A stretch of DNA of 64,000 nt from Fratercula arctica. Lineage: Eukaryota; Chordata; Aves; Charadriiformes; Alcidae. The stretch's first letter is position 1; each line of letters starts with the position of its first letter. Under the pieces are notes generated by a model that saw nothing but the letters and a program-made list of their open reading frames with translations, did no database searches and was not told where the DNA came from. Shown in pieces: positions 26,921-36,640 of the stretch. Location of the stretch: the NCBI GenBank assembly GCA_947846985.1, contig CANTUZ010000003.1, forward strand, positions 58,042,096 through 58,106,095, read 5' to 3'. A program made the position numbers and the translations under genes.

Positions 26921-27479
26921 TTGGGTCACAACACCCCCCTGCAGTGCTACAGGCCTGGGGAAGAGTGGCTGGAGAGCTGCCTGGCTGAAAAGGTCCTGGG
27001 GGTGTCAGTCGACAGTCGGCTGAATGAGAGCCAGCAGTGTGCTCAGGTGGCCAAGAAGGCCAACAGCATCCTGGCCTGTATCAGGAACAGTGTGGTGAGT
27101 AGGACTAGGGAAGTGATGGTCCCTCTGTACTTGGCACTGGTGAAGGCCCCACCTTGAGTACTGTGTCCAGTTTTGGGCCCCTCACTACAAGAAAGACATT
27201 GAGGTGCTGGAGCGTGTCCAGAGAAGGGCAATGAAGCTGGTGAGGGGTCTGGAGAACAAGTCTTATGAGGAGCGGCTGAGGGAACTGGGGTTGTTTAATC
27301 TGGAGAAAAGGAGGCTGAGGGGAGACCTTGTCGCTCTCTACAACTACCTGAAAGGAGGTTGTAGCGAGGTGGGGGTCGCTCTCTTCTCCCAAGTAACAGG
27401 CGATAGGACAAGAGGAAATGGCCTCAAGTTACGCCAGGGGATGATTAGACTGGATATTCAGAAAAATTTTTTACACTGA
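26921..27479 (+). pseudogene. Broken CR1 ORF2 C-terminal coding remnant
   Basis: Two open frames, 26921-27157 and 27204-27479, are pieces of one former CR1 reading frame. Near 27143 the sequence reads GTGAAGGCC where the family normally has GTGAGGCC. The apparent extra A moves the frame and makes the TGA at 27155-27157. The second frame picks up CR1-typical residues and stops at 27477-27479, short of the usual end. It is non-functional and carries no polymerase catalytic motif. Confidence 0.85.
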
Positions 27480-27672
27480 AAGGGTTATCAAGCATTGGAA
27501 CAGGCTGCCCAGGGAAGTGGTTGAGTCACCATCCCTGGAGGTATTTAAAAGATGGGCAGACATAGTGCTTAGAGATATGGTTTAGTGATGGTTTTTGTTA
27601 GAGTTATGTTCATGGTTGGACTGGATGATCTGAAAGGTCTTTTCCAACCTAGACAATTCTATGATTCTATGA
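26925..27672 (+). repeat. CR1 LINE fragment with reverse-transcriptase ORF C-terminal remnant
   Basis: This 0.75-kb copy is the best-preserved CR1 in the window. From about 26960 it encodes the C-terminal end of CR1 ORF2: [20 protein letters not shown], then [20 protein letters not shown]. After a one-base frameshift it continues with [40 protein letters not shown] and [13 protein letters not shown]. The 3' untranslated part follows with GGTTGGACTGGATGATCTG and ends in ATTCTATGATTCTATGA at 27656-27672, the CR1 terminal repeat. The 5' part is missing, so it has no endonuclease domain and most of the polymerase is absent. It is a dead 5'-truncated insertion. Confidence 0.95.
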
Positions 27673-28434
27673 CTTTTGTTATTGTTTTTCATCACTGCTT
27701 AGATTTAATGGTGTTGAGTTCTGTAGAGGATAGAGGAATTAGCAAGTTTGTTTTCAGCAAACACATCATCCACTTGGCCCAAACAGGATGCCTGTACGTA
27801 TTTTTAGCATAATCAGCTATCCCTCTAGTAACTTCAGATATGTAAACTCCTGGTTGTGATGTATTAATAAGATTTTTATTTGAAAGAAATAGTCTCTTAA
27901 ATCATACTACTGTTATTTACGTTGCTTTTATATAGCAACCAAAATAAACTATTACATCTTTCTCATAATAAAATTGATTTATATGGGATTAGGGTACAAG
28001 TAGACTCTGGTCCACAGAGATATTTAGATACCTAGGTTCCTGCTGGAATCAGTAGAATTTCAGAGAGACACCTTAAATACATTTCTGAACCTGCCCACAA
28101 GTACTTTACATGCTTTTTTGACCTAATGATAATTTTTTCTTCAAAGTGATTATTCTGTAGAAGTGTATGTTTCTTCTGCAAGAGATTGTGATATAATACT
28201 ATGTATCACAGAGAATACAATCAAGAAAAAATGTATTTCAAAATGGTTATATACATTTGAATTCAGTTTTCTTTGCAAGAGTAGCTTGACATTGCTTTAG
28301 GAGCTGTGAGAGACAGTTACTGTTTTGGTAAATATCCATGGTTTACATATTAGATTAAGCTGCTTGCTGACAGAAAATATTCTAATTGAGAAAGTAATTA
28401 AAAAAAAAAAAACAACCCAAACCTGCTCATCCTT

Positions 28435-28469
<35 letters not shown>

Positions 28470-28724
28470 AGAGCAGTGTGTGTGAGGGAGACTAAGATGA
28501 AAGGGTAAATATGTTCAGGTACATAGCAAATTGTATTTAATATAAGGAAGGAGGATGTGTAGGGGATTCATTTTTCTATTCTGCCTTGTAGATAACAGCT
28601 CCAAAGGTGATCTTTACCTCTGGCAAAGAGGATAGTGAGAGACTTCTAGGTTAGTGAGTGTGGGCATGATTTAATTGATTATAATATGTTTATTGCATGG
28701 TTTCCTTTGGAATAGTTTGTGATA
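27673..28724. other. Intronic stretch with paired A and T homopolymers
   Basis: AT-rich sequence between two CR1 copies. It contains A13 at 28400-28412 and T29 at 28437-28465, separated by 24 bases. No coding potential or recognised element otherwise. Confidence 0.65.
28400..28465 (+). repeat. A13 and T29 homopolymers in near-inverted arrangement
   Basis: A13 at 28400-28412 and T29 at 28437-28465, with 24 bases between them. They could pair in the transcript as a 13-base A-U stem. The arrangement resembles poly-A tails of opposite orientation but no retroelement body is recognisable beside either run. Confidence 0.85.
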
Positions 28725-28955
28725 GTGTTTATGGCTAGAAGGGACCATTAAATCATCTAGTCTGCCATCCTTTACATACTACAGGTCTTTATCCAGTTCT
28801 CCTGATAATGAACCTTTTGACTTATCTGACCAAAATGCAGTTTGTGCTTAGCTAAAGTGCATTTGCCAGAAGCATATCCATCCTTCATTCAAAGACATCA
28901 AGGGGTAGAGAAGACACTACTTCTTGTGCTAGTTTTGTTCTGATAATTATTCCTC
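28725..28955 (-). repeat. Ancient CR1 LINE 3' fragment, reverse orientation
   Basis: Read on the + strand, the copy begins GGCTAGAAGGGACCATTAAA, then TCATCTAGTCTGCCATCCTT, then an eroded centre. It ends with TCCATCCTTCATTCAAAGAC and ATCAAGGGGTAGAGAAGACA, with a degraded GTTCTGATAATTATTCCTCT. These are the reverse complement of the 3' end of the older CR1 type, whose normal sense includes GGACTAGATGA...GGTCCCTTCTGGCC. Its age appears similar to the copy at 18.6 kb but it lies in the opposite orientation. Boundaries are approximate. Confidence 0.72.
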
Positions 28956-31900
28956 TCCCTTGTTTGGGGGGAGGAGGTAGGGAGGCAGGGGGGAGAGAGA
29001 ATGTATTTCTGCATTATGACATTGTTTTAAAATTGATCCTAACTTCCTGGGTTGGTAATGTGTTTTACACTTGTACCTCTATAATCACAATGTGTATACA
29101 CACATGGTATATACATAGGTCCATACTCTCAGTCTTAATTCCATTTAATATATTTTTTGTTTGGGGGAATTCTGCTGTGCCCTTTAGCATTTATGTATGA
29201 TACGTGGATATGGTACAAAAAATTGGTTTGAATTGCCATAAACGATTTTATTGTAGTTTTATATAGTACAAACATTTTATAAAATTCTGTAAATCAATTA
29301 AATAATAATAACAACATTATTTTTTTCAGTTTTTTATTAATTACCTTTGCTTCTGAAAGCATTAGCAGCACAAACCTTCCATTAAACAGTATTAGAACTG
29401 GATTGCACAGACATCTGCCATTAGATTTTAATAAATTTTGACTGGTATTTATCTTTTAGTGTGTGCTAGTTACATCTAGAACTTTTCTAGCTTAAGTTTT
29501 TCACAACATTCTGCAAAAGTGGTATACTTATTAAGTTTTTGTGTCTCAGATCTGTGTGTCCATAGTACTCATCATATCCCACACTGTACATGCACTGAAA
29601 AAGCATTGCATTGGCCAAAATCCCTAATTTGCAGCTTCCTATGAGAGTGTTCCTTTCTGTCAGATTTTCAGTTACTAGAATCTGCCTCACATAGTATTAT
29701 AGAGCTTCAAATGTGGCATTATTTTCCATTCTCCTTTATTAGGTTGCTGTTTGGCATGCTGTTGCTTTGAGGTGCAAAATCGTTTTCAGGATATATGTTT
29801 TGGTACACATGACTCTAGTTTTCTGTGTTGTGTGGTTTGGTTTTGGTCGTGTCGTTTGTTCCCCCCGTCCTTCCCCTGTAACAAAATTTCAGCCCTTCAT
29901 ATGTAATCCTCTTATTTTTAGTATGGTGACCTACATTTTTGTCCAAGTATATATTTGAGAAGCTTGGGACTACCAGTCATGTCATTGACTCTATTTTAGA
30001 ATTTAATTATAGTGTACAGCTCAGTGTTGTGTTGAGAGATGGCCTATGTTCCGACCTTTCCCATGTTTCTTATGGTGATTCACTTAAAATCAGAATTTCT
30101 GTAGGTAGACATTATTTGTATTTTTCTTTTGATTCAACTTAAGAACCTGGAATTTGACTTGCAAAAGTGCTGGGGGCTCTCAGGTACAATTGAATTCATG
30201 GTAATTTTGTGCCAAGTAAATATGAACCGGAAGTTTGATATATAATAAAAATACAATGTGAGGCTACCTAGTCTGGAAAAAATGCTGCTAGATGTTTCAG
30301 TTTGTCATCCATACACATCTTAAAGATTTTTTTTTTTTTTTTTTTTTGCCATTCTGTACCTGAATTCTTCCATCTCGAATCTTGGGCTAATGCTTTATAG
30401 ATTTTAGGGATGTATTTTGAGAACAGTGTTTGTAAGACAGTCAGTTGATATAATAATTAGCCTTATGGAATACCACACCAGGAAACTGAGGAGTCCGCCT
30501 TCGTAGAAATACTTGAGTAGTGCTCAGTCTAGAAGGCCTCAGGCTATATTTCGAATGCTGAGAAGAAAACAGGATATTGAGTAGTTGCTCAGTAAATGTG
30601 TGTTGATTCTTCATTTTAACTGAATCAGGGAGCAGCCTTGTTGGGGGGAGGTAGGATGTGATCCTATAACTGAAAAATTAACCATAATGCATACACTCAG
30701 GGCAAGGGCAAATTAAGGCTCCCAGGCATTTTGCCTGTTGTTTCTGGCAATGTCTTTGACATTTGCTGACTTTGGAGTTCTTGATTTTGCAGCTTGATTT
30801 TTCTCTGGGCCTAGTTTCTGTTTGTAACTGTAACTCTAGGAATAGCTTGCAGAGCCTATGACATGAGCAAGATATAGTACAGAACAGCTTTTAAAAGTTT
30901 ATTTTGACAAGGTCCATTGTTGGGTGGAAAAGAAAAGGGTCATGCCAGAAAAAAGGTCAGGCATTTTTCAATTACTGACAAATGGCTGATATGCCAGTGT
31001 ATTTGTAAACTGTGTTTAATCATTGCTGTGGACAATCCATAATTTATCTGCCACTAAGGAAAAGGAACATGAAATTTCCTTCTCAGAATGAGCAGTCCAG
31101 TGTGGGAGCTATTCATCAAAGTTTGAATGTCAGAAAGGTCATGGGAAGAGATTTGTAAAATTTTCGTAATTCCAGAAATAACTCCTTCAGCATCCAAAAA
31201 GAAACTTGAGCGTTTAGGAAAGAACCCATAGTGTATCTGATACCATCCTGTGGTGGTGTGGGTTGGCTCTGTGTGATGGATGTTCTGTCTGGCAGAGCTG
31301 TATGTTTTCACATACCCCTCCCTTCCATCCTGTGGGAAGAAAGGGGGAGGTAATAAGCCTGTATTTTGTGTGTGACAAGCAGAGTTCATTCCCTTTGCTG
31401 CTTATGTCTGTCTTATTTTGGTTTTGCTACTCTGTGTGAAAAATTACAGTATACTTTAGAGACCCTATATTAAACTTGCTGTTAATTAAGTTCTTCAAAT
31501 AAATTTTTCCCAGCAGGAGATTTTTGAGTCAGGAAGATTTAAAATGGAACTCTCGTACAGAGGCTCGTGCTGTAACATGCTGTGCTCTCTGTGAAGGCTC
31601 TCCGTATCTGAAATATCAGAATAGCAAGGTATTCATCAGCCTATTTGTTAATATTTCTTCCATTCAGTAGGCAGATATATCATCATAAAATAATTCCCTT
31701 TTGTAACTCCAAATATTTTCTACCTCTGTTCAGTTTTTTTATGGCCCCTAATTGTCCTTATTTCTAAACACATGTTCTGTGTCAAAATAGTTTTCCTCGT
31801 ATCTTTTCTCAAGTTCTGACTCTTAAACTGTTAACATCCTATGATTGCAGGTAAGAAAATGAAGTAGATTTCAGAGATATTTTTTTTCCTGGATTAAGTA

Positions 31901-34126
31901 TGTCAAGATGCAAAATATGCAGTTGCTCATTGTAGACATACATGAACTGCCCTTGGAAAATTCTGCTTGCAAAGAGATTATTATGAGGAATCAATATTAT
32001 TCCCTTTTTGCTCAGTCTTTTCTCCACTCCCCCGAGAGTTTAACTAATCTCTGTGATCAGTAGTAATGCAGGTAATAGCAAAGAACGTAAATGTTCTTTC
32101 TGTAAGAATAGTAACAGGAATAACTTCACTTTCTTTTCTTTAAAAGCGAAGTATGTGACATTTTAATATAGAAAAAGATATGGCATATTGGAGCAAACTG
32201 CTTTCAAGTTGAAGTGTTTATGGACAAGATTGACTTTACAGGAAAAAGCTGCCTGCAAAAATTCCCTGCTTTTTTCCCCCTTCCTTTTTTTCTTTTTAAC
32301 GTCTGTGTTGTATACAGGTCCATAGAATAACACGTGTGCAGTGTCAGATAAAGGAACACTTCCTACATAGACCAATATAAATCTTTTAGGGGAAGTATTT
32401 GATTGCAATAGGCAACACTGCCATAAATAAATCCTGTAACAAATTCTACATCAGCACTGTGTAGGTCTGTTCCTTCCAGATTTTTTTAATTCACTTTTTG
32501 AGTAAGACCTTGTTGATGGCTGATGTAACAAGGTAGGCAGAGAGCAGAGGCAATTCAGGAACATCTTAGGGTCTGTCCTTACTGTTTTCACTGTTGGAAA
32601 AGAACCAACATGTAATGAGGTTTTTAAAGTATTCTCTCATCCATGACTGGAGGCTGTTAATATAGTTCATGCAAAAATGTGAAGCTTTCAGAAAAGACAG
32701 TGGTTTTAAGAGTTAAAATCTTACTTTCAAGCATTTTGAGCGTAAAGATCACAATGAAGAAAAATCTGATTTTTCTATATGGGTTAAAGTCTGTGTTTTG
32801 TTTGGTTTTTAGTGCTACCTAGCATTGCATTAATGTTTTAAATTATGCCTTTTTTTGGCAACTATTTCATCTGTCTGCATCCAGTTTCCTCTTCTGTGTG
32901 ATACTCTGACATTTTCCCTTTTCTGTTTTCATAATCTAGAGTGCAGCCTGGCAATTTTGTTCTTCCTGTACAGTGCTTTGTTTCTGATATCTGATACTTC
33001 GTAGTAAAAGATTGGCACAAATTTAGTGAAGCCTTATCTGGAGAATTGCTTTATAGAGGAGCTGTGAATTTACAGTCATATGTTAATGCTGCATAAGTAT
33101 GTATGGAGGGCAGCTTTAATTGTAATGATATTTTGAAGTGCCTTGACTCTACTGACAGTGGCTCCAGAAAGGACGAAAACTGCAGTTCTTTGGCTGAAAG
33201 GAATTAGCAGAGCCCAGGAAGTGCTGTGTAATGGTTTTTTTGATGATTCACAGCACATTTATTTTCAGCCAAGGAAAAAAAAAAAACTACTTCTCAACCT
33301 GGTGGTGTTCTGAAAAACTGAAAGAAATCAAAAGGTTTGTTCTGGAATGCATTACTCCTATTCTGAAGTAAAAATGTGTTTCAATTTACTAATTGGGATT
33401 TATTTTTATACATTTGGTCTTTTTAATAACTCAGTTCTCTGTTTTGAAAATGGACTTACTTTGTATTATGGTAAAACATTTTATTTTTGATGGATTCTTT
33501 CAAGCCAAAGAGTAATAAGACTTTTATGACTTGCGGAGTTTCACTCTTAAGTTTTACTTCCTCTTAGTTGTACCAGTGCCACGATGCCACAAACTTGCTG
33601 GTTTTAAGTCACTTGCAGATTTGGAATAGTTAGTTCTGGTGAGATAAAACAATTTCAGAAATGTTTCTAATTAACTTTTTTTTTTATCAGATGTCCTGGG
33701 AGAGAAGATAATTCCAGCTTTGCTATGCACAGGCCAGATATATTCTTTTCTTCCTCAGAATGCTCATTTTCATTATGATTAGTAGGACCATAGTATGAAG
33801 TTAGGACTGTACAACTCTCTGTTAGAAAGGACTCCCACTGATGTTCAGACTTGCAACTTCTGACATTTGTTAGTTGTAAGTTCTTTTTATATTGACTTTT
33901 CATATATTATATTTATTTAGTGCTTTTTTGTCAGATTCCCTCTTGTAGAGGGTTAGGACAGCTTTGTATAGGTGGTTTAAAAAAAACAAAAATACTTGAC
34001 TGTGGTGCTACTAGCACCAAATCTTTGCTTTGATTTTTTTTTTTAATTCCTCATATTTCTTGAATTCTCCTGGAATAGCTAATGGCTATGTCATCTGTCT
34101 TCATTGTTCTTGTATTGTGTTTGTGT
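28956..34126. other. Intronic stretch without a recognised element
   Basis: AT-rich unique-looking sequence. It carries T21 at 30327-30347 and a G-rich patch at about 28964-28998. The longest open frame is 111 codons on the minus strand at 31054-31389, without recognisable features. Nothing else supported. Confidence 0.55.
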
Positions 34127-34281
34127 GGCAATGTTTTAGTGGTAGGGGGCTACAGGGGTGGATTCTGTGCGAAGGTGCTAGAAGCTTCTCCTGTGTCCAA
34201 TAGAGCCAATGCCTCCAGCTCCAAGAGAGACCTGCCACTGGCCGAGGCAGTCTGCAGTGGTGGTAGTGCCTCTGGGATAAC

Positions 34282-34289
34282 ATATTTAA
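34282..34289 (+). promoter_or_regulatory. LTR TATA-like box
   Basis: ATATTTAA lies within GATAACATATTTAAGAAGGG, at the position expected for the core promoter at the U3/R junction of this LTR type. Whether it is still active cannot be read from the sequence. Confidence 0.5.
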
Positions 34290-34529
34290 GAAGGGGGGGG
34301 AAAAACCTAAGCAACTGCAGCTGGAGGGAGGAGTGAAAGTATGTGAGAGCACAACTCTGCAGACACCAAGGTCAGTGAGGAAGGAGGGGGAGGAGGTGCT
34401 CCAGGCACCAAAGCAGAGATTCCCCTGCAGCCCCTGGTGAAGACCATGGTGAGGCAGGCTGTCCTTCTGCAGCCCATGAAGGTTAATGGTGGAGGAGATA
34501 TCCACCTGCCGCTCATGGAGGACCCCACA

Positions 34530-34831
34530 CTGGAGCAGGTGGGTGTGCCCCAAGGAGGCTTTGACCCTGTGGTAAGTCCATGCTGGAGCAGGCTCCTGGC
34601 AGGACCTATGGAGCCATAGAGAGAGGAGCCCACGCTGGAGCAGGTTTGCTGGCAGGACTTGTGACCCCGCGGGGGACCCACACTGGAGCAGTCTGTTCCT
34701 GAAGGACTGCACCCTGTGGAAGGGACCCATGCTGGAGCAGTTTGTGAAGAACTGCAGCCTGTGGGAAGGACTCACATTGGAGAAATTCATGGAGGACTGT
34801 CTCCAGTGGGAGGGCCCCCATGCTGGAGCAG
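34530..34831 (+). repeat. Tandem ~49-bp repeat inside the LTR
   Basis: A CTGGAGCAG core, usually preceded by CCCACG/CCCATG and followed by a GCAGGACT- or GAAGGACT-type segment and a CC(C)TGTGG segment, recurs. Cores start at 34530, 34583, 34635, 34683, 34732, 34777 (degraded, TTGGAGAAA) and 34823. Spacing is 45-53 bases, giving about seven units. The array creates long spurious open frames on both strands, including a 267-codon one on the minus strand at 34101-34904. Confidence 0.85.
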
Positions 34832-35133
34832 GAGAAGAGCGTGAGGAGTCCTCCCTCGGAGGAGGAAGGAGTGGCAGAGACAATGTGGGATGAACTGACT
34901 CCAACCCCCATTCCCTGTCCAGCTGTGTTGCTGGTGGGGAAGAGACAGAGAAAATTGGGAGTGAAGTTGAGCCCAGAAGAAGGGAGGGCTGGGGAGAAGG
35001 TGTTTTTAAGATTCAGTTTTATTTCTCATTATCCTACTTTGATTTTGCTTGGTAATACATTAAACTAATTTCCCTGACTCGCGTCTGCCAGCTTGGCGGG
35101 CACCTGGCATCCATCTTTGGTCAACCCGCCACA

Positions 35134-36396
35134 GTTCTTCAGAGATAAAACTTTGAGTTAGCTTTTGAATTGCTCTGTAGTTACAGTTGTCTTGGAAACA
35201 CTTTAAAGTTTCTTGAGACCATAGTGGTCAGAATATGCGCATGTGTGTGTGTGCATATGTATGTGTGTACACTCATGTATATAAACATGTATGCATATGA
35301 ATAATTGTGTATACATATACATCTATTCATACATGTGTATGATATTTGATTTTGAAAAATATGAATTTTTGTACAAGACACATGAATGCATAAAGAAGTC
35401 TAGCAAATTCCTTGGAGCTTGTGAGATTTACACATGCAACTATTTTAGAAGTGCTTAGAGATGGTTTTAATTGATGCTTTGCATCAATTTGTGTACGGGT
35501 TTCAGTGCAAAACATCTGTTTTCATTCCCTATTTTGCCAAGGCAGCTGGTCTATTAGGGAGATTAATCAAGATGTTTATCATTTCTTGTATACAATTCAG
35601 GTATCTAATCACAGTTGGAAGCCCTGTAATCTTGGCCATCACCTTTGGAATCTTTAGTAGAATTTAGCCAATCTTAGTGCTTCCATAGCTAAGAAGTCCT
35701 TCAAGGATGGATGATAGTTAAACATACTGTGGTGTGCTGTATTTGGTGTACGCTGTTACTGTATCTGGTATGTGATTGCCAGCTTTTCTGATTGTTTTGG
35801 TTGTAGCATGATGTAGCGTTGAGAGTGAAATTAGTGCTATTTATAATTAATGTTTTTTTCTAAGCTCTTAGTAGTTGTGTCTAGCAATACCATGAGTAAA
35901 AATAACGTTTTGAAGTGGTTTTGAGGCAGCAAAATGAAATATTGAGGAGAAATGATTACTTAATGGCTTACTGCCTTAAAATAGTGGCTGCTATTATAGC
36001 TGGATTCCTTCAAATAGGAGTGAGACAGCATCAAGCAGACACAGTACTAGGAAAAAAACTTAAATGCTGTTTGTGTTGGTTGTCTGCTGGGGATGAATTT
36101 CATGCTCCGTGAGAGAATATCAAAATGAGTGGCTATAAAACCCCTTGCGAAGCCTTGACAAAAATTGCATATAAAAACAGGTATGAAAGGAATAGTACAC
36201 CAACTAAGGCTGGGGGTGATATAAGAATTTGGTTTGAAAGAGTAAGGCAGCAGTGTATTCAATAGCTGAGACAGTCTGATACGAGTTTACTGTTGCCAGA
36301 AGAGAGTGGTCCCACAGCTGTGGGTATGGTACTTTTCTCTCCCATGCTCCAGCTTTGATGCTTTGTTGCCTAGTCCCTGATTTGCTCCAGTTTGTT
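35134..36396. other. Intronic stretch with a compound microsatellite
   Basis: AT-rich sequence downstream of the LTR. The only distinct structure is the TG/TA-type microsatellite at 35234-35343. No gene or transposon was recognised in the rest. Confidence 0.6.
35234..35343 (+). repeat. Compound TG/CA-AT microsatellite
   Basis: About 110 bases of interrupted ATGTGTGT, GCATATGTATG, ATACATATAC and ACATGTGTATG units. It is an alternating purine-pyrimidine tract, about 100 bases past the LTR end. The interruptions suggest it is old. Confidence 0.85.
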
Positions 36397-36488
36397 AATC
36401 ATAGCATCGTAGAATTGCCTGGATGGGAAGGGACCTTTCAGATTCAGACCATCTAGTCCAACCATCAGTCTAATGCTGGCAAAAACCC
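36397..36488 (-). repeat. CR1 LINE 3' end fragment, reverse orientation
   Basis: On the + strand it reads AATCATAGCATCGTAGAATT, then GCCTGGATGGGAAGGGACCT, then CCATCTAGTCCAACCATCAG. This is the reverse complement of the CR1 3' terminus, with the ATTCTATGAT-type tail at its left edge. Similarity is lost after TCTAATGCTGGCAAAAACCC, where a GC-richer patch begins. Confidence 0.88.
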
Positions 36489-36640
36489 ATCCCTTTCCGA
36501 GCCCTTTGCTGGGTAAGGGAGCTGCTCGGGCTGCCAGGGAGCGCTGGCACAGGAGAAGCGGTGGGACTGTACTGCTGCAGGCTGTGTGGGCAGTGTGGGA
36601 CTGGTTGACTCCTTCCATTGTGTGGAGTCCTACCTTGGTC
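36489..36640. other. GC-richer patch of unknown origin next to CR1
   Basis: About 150 bases with several CpGs (TTTCCGAGCC, GCTGCTCGGGCTGCC, GGGAGCGCTGG, AGAAGCGGTGG) directly against the internal end of the CR1 copy. It may be a further part of that insertion or of another decayed repeat. I do not recognise it as CR1 or as a coding segment. Confidence 0.4.

Larger units (their letters stand above)
34127..35133 (+). mobile_element. Solo LTR of an avian ERVL-like endogenous retrovirus
   Basis: This GC-richer block carries the landmarks of a common avian ERV LTR. GGTAGGGGGCTACAGGGGTG and a TCCAATAGAGCCAATGCC segment come first. A TATTTAA box lies at 34283-34289 in GATAACATATTTAAGAAGGG, then AACTCTGCAGACACCAAGG. 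A run of CTGGAGCAG units follows, then a GAAGTTGAGCCCAGAAGAAG segment and a TTTATTTCTCATTATCCTAC block. A degraded polyadenylation signal AATACA lies at 35054-35059. The 3' end is GGTCAACCCGCCACA. No gag, pol or env remains and no second LTR is present, so this is a solo LTR left by recombination. The extreme 5' end is not the expected TGTGGTGG and is either lost or diverged. The family name is from memory. Confidence 0.85.

Noticed and set aside
34101..34904. 267-codon open frame on the minus strand
   Set aside because: It runs antisense through the LTR and its ~49-bp tandem units. The protein is simply the repeated unit in translation, rich in Pro, Ser, Gln and Leu, with no domain.
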